Of a stretch of 8,661 nt of DNA, positions 4,589 through 8,661 are shown in pieces. How positions within the stretch are numbered: the stretch's first letter is position 1; every line of letters starts with the position of its first letter. The stretch comes from Clostridiaceae bacterium (GTDB taxonomy: Bacteria; Bacillota; Clostridia; DSM-8532): positions 1-8,661 of the forward strand of contig JAAYGP010000055.1 in NCBI GenBank assembly GCA_012727625.1, given 5' to 3'. The notes beneath the pieces were generated by a model that worked only from the letters and a program-made list of their open reading frames with translations, made no database searches and was not told the origin of the DNA. Position numbers and translations under genes: made by a program.

Positions 4589-5967
4589 AAAACAGAATGG
4601 ATTCTATTGCGGCCATATCCACGGCTGTAGGAAATTCCGGCATTTCTGTCATAAGAATAAGCGGACCGGACTCCTTTGTGGTTGCGGAAGGAATTTTTAA
4701 AGGAAAGGGGAGTTTTTCAAGCTTTAAGTCCCACACCATCCTTTATGGAAAAAAAATTGATCCTGATAACGGTTCCGTAATCGATGAGGTTTTGATAACA
4801 AAAATGGCCGCGCCAAAGACCTATACCAGGGAGGATGTTGTTGAAATCAACTGCCACGGAGGGTACGTTACAGCGTCAAAAATTCTTGAACTTTTATACA
4901 GGCAGGGTATAAGGCCGGCAGAAGCAGGTGAATTCACAAAAAGAGCCTTTATGAACGGGAGAATTGACCTGGCGCAGGCAGAGGCGGTTATGGACTTGAT
5001 CAGCTCAAGAACTGAAAAAAGCTCAAAAATAGCCCTGTCCCAGCTGGAGGGGAAACTATCAGTTGAGGTTAACAGGTTGCGGCAAGGTCTTGTGGATATA
5101 CTTGCTGAGATTGAGGTTAACCTGGACTATCCTGAATATGATTTCGAGGAAATTACAGCGGAAAAATGCTCCGTAAGGCTTGAAGACATAAAAGAGGATC
5201 TTAAAATATTGATTGAAAGCTTCAGTTTCGGGAAAATCCTGAGGGAGGGCATGGAAGTTGCCATTATAGGAAAGCCGAATGCCGGGAAATCATCACTTTT
5301 GAACAGGCTCTCACGTAAAAACCGTGCCATTGTCACTGATATTCCCGGCACGACCAGGGATATTCTTGAGGAGTATGTTAATATACACGGGCTTCCGATA
5401 AAGCTTATTGATACTGCGGGACTCAGGCAAACAGATGACAGGGTTGAAAAAATAGGAGTGGAAAAAGCGCTTGAGGTTATTGATTCATCTGATCTGATTC
5501 ATTTAATTCTTGATGCTAAAAGCGGTTTTGAAAAAGAGGACAAGGACATACTGGAAAAGGTAGGACAATACTCTGACAAAACATTGTTTGTGGTGAACAA
5601 AACAGACGCGACGGACCCGGAGAAAATAAACGAAATCAGGAATAAAATACCAGAATTTCTTGAGATATCAGTGCTGGAGGATTCCGGTATCAATGCCCTT
5701 GAATGTGAGATATACAAATTTGTAAATAAAAGCAGGATGGATACCGATAATCTTGTTCTTGTTACAAACGCAAGGCATAAAATGCTTCTTGAGGAGGCTT
5801 TGGAAGGAATTGACGCCGCAAAGTCGGCAATTGATAAAGGGATGACTCTGGATATAATATCAATGGATATAAAAAGCGCGGCCGATAAACTTGGGGAGAT
5901 AACAGGCCATATGGTTTCTGAAGAAGTTATACTAAATATTTTTCAGCGTTTTTGCGTGGGTAAATAA
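4585..5967 (+). CDS. mnmE: tRNA modification GTPase MnmE
   Basis: MnmE is a homodimeric GTPase. With MnmG it adds an aminomethyl or carboxymethylaminomethyl group to uridine 34 of tRNAs reading A/G-ending codons, using a tetrahydrofolate derivative. From the start at 4585 the protein has 460 residues, matching the family. The N-terminal folate-binding domain covers about 1-120 (DSIAAISTAVGNSGISVIR near its start, EAGEFTKRAFMNGR at 113-126). A helical domain is interrupted by the G domain: GKPNAGKS (229-236), TTRD (256-259), DTAG (276-279), NKTD (338-341). The C-terminus is CVGK with the catalytic Cys457. An ATG eight codons upstream (4561) is an alternative start but has a poorly placed ribosome binding site. 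The gene heads the mnmE-mnmG-rsmG operon and its partner follows directly. Confidence 0.96.
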   Translation: MKNRMDSIAAISTAVGNSGISVIRISGPDSFVVAEGIFKGKGSFSSFKSHTILYGKKIDPDNGSVIDEVLITKMAAPKTYTREDVVEINCHGGYVTASKILELLYRQGIRPAEAGEFTKRAFMNGRIDLAQAEAVMDLISSRTEKSSKIALSQLEGKLSVEVNRLRQGLVDILAEIEVNLDYPEYDFEEITAEKCSVRLEDIKEDLKILIESFSFGKILREGMEVAIIGKPNAGKSSLLNRLSRKNRAIVTDIPGTTRDILEEYVNIHGLPIKLIDTAGLRQTDDRVEKIGVEKALEVIDSSDLIHLILDAKSGFEKEDKDILEKVGQYSDKTLFVVNKTDATDPEKINEIRNKIPEFLEISVLEDSGINALECEIYKFVNKSRMDTDNLVLVTNARHKMLLEEALEGIDAAKSAIDKGMTLDIISMDIKSAADKLGEITGHMVSEEVILNIFQRFCVGK

Positions 5968-5975
5968 ATAGCAAA

Positions 5976-5984
5976 TGATATAAT
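5976..5984 (+). promoter_or_regulatory. possible extended -10 promoter before mnmG
   Basis: TGATATAAT is a perfect extended -10 element (TGnTATAAT) in the 56-bp gap between mnmE and mnmG, 39 bases before the mnmG start. No -35 match stands at the right distance. It could give mnmG-rsmG some transcription independent of mnmE. Confidence 0.35.
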
Positions 5985-6010
5985 GGTAAAACTTCTGAAC
6001 ATTAACATAC

Positions 6011-6016
6011 AGAGGG
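6011..6016 (+). promoter_or_regulatory. ribosome binding site favouring the second mnmG ATG
   Basis: AGAGGG ends 7 nt before the ATG at 6024 but only 1 nt before the ATG at 6018. Normal spacing therefore favours 6024. Confidence 0.6.
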
Positions 6017-6023
6017 AATGGAA

Positions 6024-7916
6024 ATGGGAATTACTTTTGAAGAATATGATGTCATAGTGGTCGGGGCAGGCCACGCAGGGTGTGAGGCCGCACTTGCCGC
6101 TGCCAGAATGGGAGCGAAGACGGCTGTTTTTACAATAAACATGGATAGTATTGCAAATATGCCCTGCAACCCAAATATAGGCGGAACAGCAAAGGGACAT
6201 CTTGTCAGGGAAATTGACGCTTTAGGAGGGGAAATGGGCCGGTGTGCCGATAAAACCCTTATTCAGTCACGAACCCTTAACACTACAAAAGGTCCTGCCG
6301 TATATTCACTGAGAGCCCAGATTGACAGAAGATCATACCAGCGGGAGATGAAGCACACCCTGGAGCTGCAGGAAAATCTGCATCTGCGTCAGGAAGAAAT
6401 TACGGATCTTTTAACGGAAAACAATAAAATAGTTGGTGTTAAAACACATCTTGGAATAATTTATCCCTGTAAAGCTGTAATATTAACAACAGGAACGTTT
6501 TTAAAAGGAAGAATAATAATTGGTGATGTGTCCTACAGCAGCGGCCCGGACGGGCTTTTTCCCGCGGATCGTTTGTCTGAAAGCTTGAAAGGGCTGGGGA
6601 TCGAATTATTAAGGTTTAAAACCGGAACTCCGGCAAGAATAAACAGAAGAAGCATTGATTTTTCCGTTATGACGGAACAGCCCGGTGACAACCCCATAGT
6701 CCCGTTCTCATTCGAGCATGAAACCATAGACAGGGAACAGGTGTCATGTTATCTTACCTATACAACAGAGAAAACCCATAAAATTATAAGGGAAAATCTG
6801 CACCGCTCGCCAATGTACAGTGGTACAATTGAAGGAATAGGGCCAAGATACTGCCCGTCGTTTGAGGACAAAGTTGTTCGTTTTGCGGATAAGGAAAGGC
6901 ATCAGGTTTTTGTTGAGCCCATGGGCCTTGATACCGAGGAGGTATATTTGCAGGGCTTTTCCACCAGCATGCCTGTGGATGTTCAGATTGAAATGGTAAG
7001 AAGCCTGCCGGGGCTTGAAAATGCCCAGATTATGCGGTATGCGTATGCAATAGAATATGATTGCATTAACCCTTTAATTCTGAAGCCTTCCCTTGAATTC
7101 AAAAAAATTGACGGTTTGGTTTCCGCAGGGCAGATAAACGGCAGCTCCGGCTATGAAGAGGCTGCCGCGCAAGGGCTTATTGCCGGAATTAATGCCGTTT
7201 TGAAATTACATAATAAGGAACCTTTGATCCTTGACAGATCCCAGGCCTATATCGGGGTCCTTATAGATGATCTGGTAACAAAAGGCACCAAAGAGCCATA
7301 CAGAATGATGACCTCAAGGGCAGAATACCGTCTTCACTTAAGACAGGATAATGCCGATGCCCGCTTAACACCCATTGGATATAAGCTCGGACTTATAAGT
7401 GAGGAACGATATCAGAAATTTCTTAAAAAGCAGCAGGCCATAGAAAAGGAAATTGAAAGAATCAGGAAAAAAAACATTACTCCGTCAATTGAGGTTAACA
7501 ATTTTCTTGAAAGGTGTGGAAGCGCTAAAATTAAAAGCGGGGTAAAACTGAGTGATCTTTTGAAAAGACCGGAGATTACCTATGAGTCATTAAGGGAGAT
7601 TGACCCTGACAGACCTGAACTTCCTGCTTCAGTCACCGAGGAAGTGGCTATATCCATAAAATATGAGGGATACATTTTAAAGCAGATGCAGCAGATTGAG
7701 CAGTTTAAGAAAATGGAAAAAAGCCTTATTCCTGAGGATATAGACTATAACAAAATAAGCGGGCTGCGACTGGAAGCAAGGCAGAAGCTTTCAGAGCAGA
7801 GACCGGTATCGCTGGGTCAGGCCTCAAGAATTTCCGGAGTATCCCCTGCTGATATTTCAGTTTTGGTTATTTATTTGAACGCAATAACCAGAAGGAGCAA
7901 TGAAAATGACGAATGA
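6024..7916 (+). CDS. mnmG: tRNA uridine-5-carboxymethylaminomethyl synthesis enzyme MnmG
   Basis: MnmG (GidA) is the FAD-dependent partner of MnmE in wobble-uridine 34 modification of tRNA. From the favoured start at 6024 the protein has 630 residues, the normal length; the ATG at 6018 would add two. The dinucleotide-binding loop GAGHAG is at 14-19 with conserved PCNPNIGGTAKGHLVREIDALGG just after (47-69). Cys48 and Cys277 stand where the E. coli enzyme has its two conserved cysteines (47 and 277). The two family signatures are present: GPRYCPSFEDK (273-283) and AGQINGSSGYEEAAAQG (368-384). The C-terminal helical region that contacts MnmE follows. The frame is intact. Its end overlaps the start of rsmG, so the two are probably co-translated. 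Confidence 0.97.
   Translation: MGITFEEYDVIVVGAGHAGCEAALAAARMGAKTAVFTINMDSIANMPCNPNIGGTAKGHLVREIDALGGEMGRCADKTLIQSRTLNTTKGPAVYSLRAQIDRRSYQREMKHTLELQENLHLRQEEITDLLTENNKIVGVKTHLGIIYPCKAVILTTGTFLKGRIIIGDVSYSSGPDGLFPADRLSESLKGLGIELLRFKTGTPARINRRSIDFSVMTEQPGDNPIVPFSFEHETIDREQVSCYLTYTTEKTHKIIRENLHRSPMYSGTIEGIGPRYCPSFEDKVVRFADKERHQVFVEPMGLDTEEVYLQGFSTSMPVDVQIEMVRSLPGLENAQIMRYAYAIEYDCINPLILKPSLEFKKIDGLVSAGQINGSSGYEEAAAQGLIAGINAVLKLHNKEPLILDRSQAYIGVLIDDLVTKGTKEPYRMMTSRAEYRLHLRQDNADARLTPIGYKLGLISEERYQKFLKKQQAIEKEIERIRKKNITPSIEVNNFLERCGSAKIKSGVKLSDLLKRPEITYESLREIDPDRPELPASVTEEVAISIKYEGYILKQMQQIEQFKKMEKSLIPEDIDYNKISGLRLEARQKLSEQRPVSLGQASRISGVSPADISVLVIYLNAITRRSNENDE
7892..7897 (+). promoter_or_regulatory. 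ribosome binding site favouring the second rsmG ATG
   Basis: AAGGAG ends 8 nt before the ATG at 7906 and only 2 nt before the ATG at 7900. The site lies inside the mnmG coding sequence, as expected for overlapping genes. Confidence 0.65.
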
Positions 7917-8628
7917 AAATATTAAACTTTTATATGACGGGGCAAAAATGCTTGGTATGGATATTTCCGACGAAGCGCTTGCTGCGTTTGCTGAATATTA
8001 CAATAAGCTCATATCATGGAATGAACGTGTTAACCTTACAGCCATAACCTGTGAGAGAGATGTTGTTATAAAGCACTTTCTTGACTCTCTGACTTTAATA
8101 AGGTATTTACCAGCCAATGCAAAAAGCCTTGTGGATGTGGGCACCGGTGCGGGATTTCCGGGAATACCCGTAAAACTGGTAAAAAGGTATTTATCTTTAA
8201 CTCTTGTGGATTCCCTTAATAAAAGAATCAATTTTCTAAATGAGCTTATAGCTGATTTTTCTTTGACCGGAATTAATGTGGTTCACTCAAGGGCAGAAGA
8301 TCTCGGCAGAAATCCCTCCCACAGGGAAAACTATGATGTGGGAACAGCAAGAGCAGTGGCGTCACTGCCCGTTCTTTGCGAATACATTCTGCCCCTTGTA
8401 AGAACAGGCGGGGTCTTTATTGCAATGAAAGGAAGTGAAATCCAAAATGAACTTTTTGAATCGGAAAGGGCAATTTCAGTTCTTGGAGGAAAGCTTGAAA
8501 CTGTTGAAAAATTTATGCTGCCGTTTGAAAATATGGAGAGGCACATAATTTTGATAAAAAAGATTCGACAGACACCTGCGCAATATCCCAGAAAAAGCGG
8601 GAAACCGACAAAATCCCCCATATCGTAA
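7906..8628 (+). CDS. rsmG: 16S rRNA (guanine-527-N7)-methyltransferase RsmG
   Basis: RsmG (GidB) uses S-adenosylmethionine to methylate N7 of G527 (E. coli numbering) in the 530 loop of 16S rRNA. Loss of it gives low-level streptomycin resistance in several bacteria. The 240-residue product (242 if begun at 7900) has a short helical N-terminal part with WNERVNLT (38-45), then a Rossmann methyltransferase fold. The SAM-binding motif is VDVGTGAGFPGIP (76-88), the acidic end of beta-2 is LVDS (100-103), and TARAVASL is at 147-154. The C-terminal family motif is YPRKSGKPTKSP (227-238). The start overlaps the end of mnmG by 11 bases. It is the last gene seen in the window. In Firmicutes noc, parA or parB often follow. 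Confidence 0.96.
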   Translation: MTNENIKLLYDGAKMLGMDISDEALAAFAEYYNKLISWNERVNLTAITCERDVVIKHFLDSLTLIRYLPANAKSLVDVGTGAGFPGIPVKLVKRYLSLTLVDSLNKRINFLNELIADFSLTGINVVHSRAEDLGRNPSHRENYDVGTARAVASLPVLCEYILPLVRTGGVFIAMKGSEIQNELFESERAISVLGGKLETVEKFMLPFENMERHIILIKKIRQTPAQYPRKSGKPTKSPIS

Positions 8629-8647
8629 CGGCGAAAAGCCGTATTTT
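8628..8647 (+). terminator. possible weak terminator after rsmG
   Basis: ACGGC (8628-8632) and GCCGT (8638-8642) form a 5-bp GC-rich stem around a GAAAA loop, followed by only ATTTT. It touches the rsmG stop codon. The stem is short and the T tract poor, so it may be a weak terminator or an RNA-stabilising hairpin. Confidence 0.35.
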
Positions 8648-8661
8648 CAAGGGTTTTATGC

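Noticed and set aside
2213..8621. Minus-strand open frames opposite rnpA, yidC, jag, mnmE, mnmG and rsmG
   Set aside because: Each overlaps a confidently identified gene on the plus strand, is short, and shows no family resemblance.
1..8661. Mobile elements, CRISPR arrays, defence genes or horizontally acquired islands
   Set aside because: No transposase, long terminal inverted repeats, spaced direct-repeat arrays or atypical genes. The whole window is the conserved origin-flanking housekeeping cluster.

Overview
The window is the replication-origin neighbourhood of a low-GC Gram-positive bacterium. The order, dnaA pointing left and rpmH, rnpA, yidD, yidC, jag, mnmE, mnmG, rsmG pointing right, is the conserved Firmicutes oriC-flanking cluster. 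AT-rich spacers, purine-rich ribosome binding sites, sigma-A-type promoters and a YidC with no lipoprotein signal fit the class Clostridia. A more precise placement (for example the Acetivibrio/Ruminiclostridium group) is only a guess. There is no sign of mobile elements, CRISPR, tRNA or rRNA.

Left part (1-1699). dnaA occupies 100-1424 on the minus strand, but its reading frame is broken near codon 397. A four-base T run at 234-237 (A run in the gene) is one base short of what the intact protein needs. The next 44 codons, carrying the DnaA signature helix, are fully conserved in the neighbouring frame. Left of dnaA are a terminator-like hairpin and a -35 element pointing out of the window, where dnaN is expected. 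The 275-bp dnaA-rpmH spacer carries divergent sigma-A promoters and is a candidate part of oriC, although I find no good cluster of DnaA boxes in it.

Middle part (1700-4489). rpmH is a stand-alone unit with its own promoter and terminator. It is followed by an unusually long 360-bp spacer holding a perfect 13-bp inverted repeat. rnpA, yidD, yidC and jag then form a tight operon: rnpA/yidD overlap as ATGA, yidD/yidC are 2 bp apart, and yidC stop and jag TTG start are abutting. The operon covers tRNA 5' processing, membrane protein insertion and an RNA-binding regulator, and ends in a strong terminator at 4459-4489.

Right part (4490-8661). mnmE, mnmG and rsmG form an RNA-modification operon. 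MnmE and MnmG together modify wobble uridine 34 of tRNAs, and RsmG methylates 16S rRNA. Shine-Dalgarno positions favour starts slightly inside the longest reading frames for all three genes. A promoter-like pair lies upstream of the jag-mnmE terminator, and a seven-codon reading frame overlaps the mnmE start, so mnmE expression may involve a leader.

The gene content is ordinary housekeeping. The points that merit checking are the dnaA frameshift, the two operator-like dyads over the dnaA and rnpA promoter regions, and the mnmE leader. I see no new multi-gene system.
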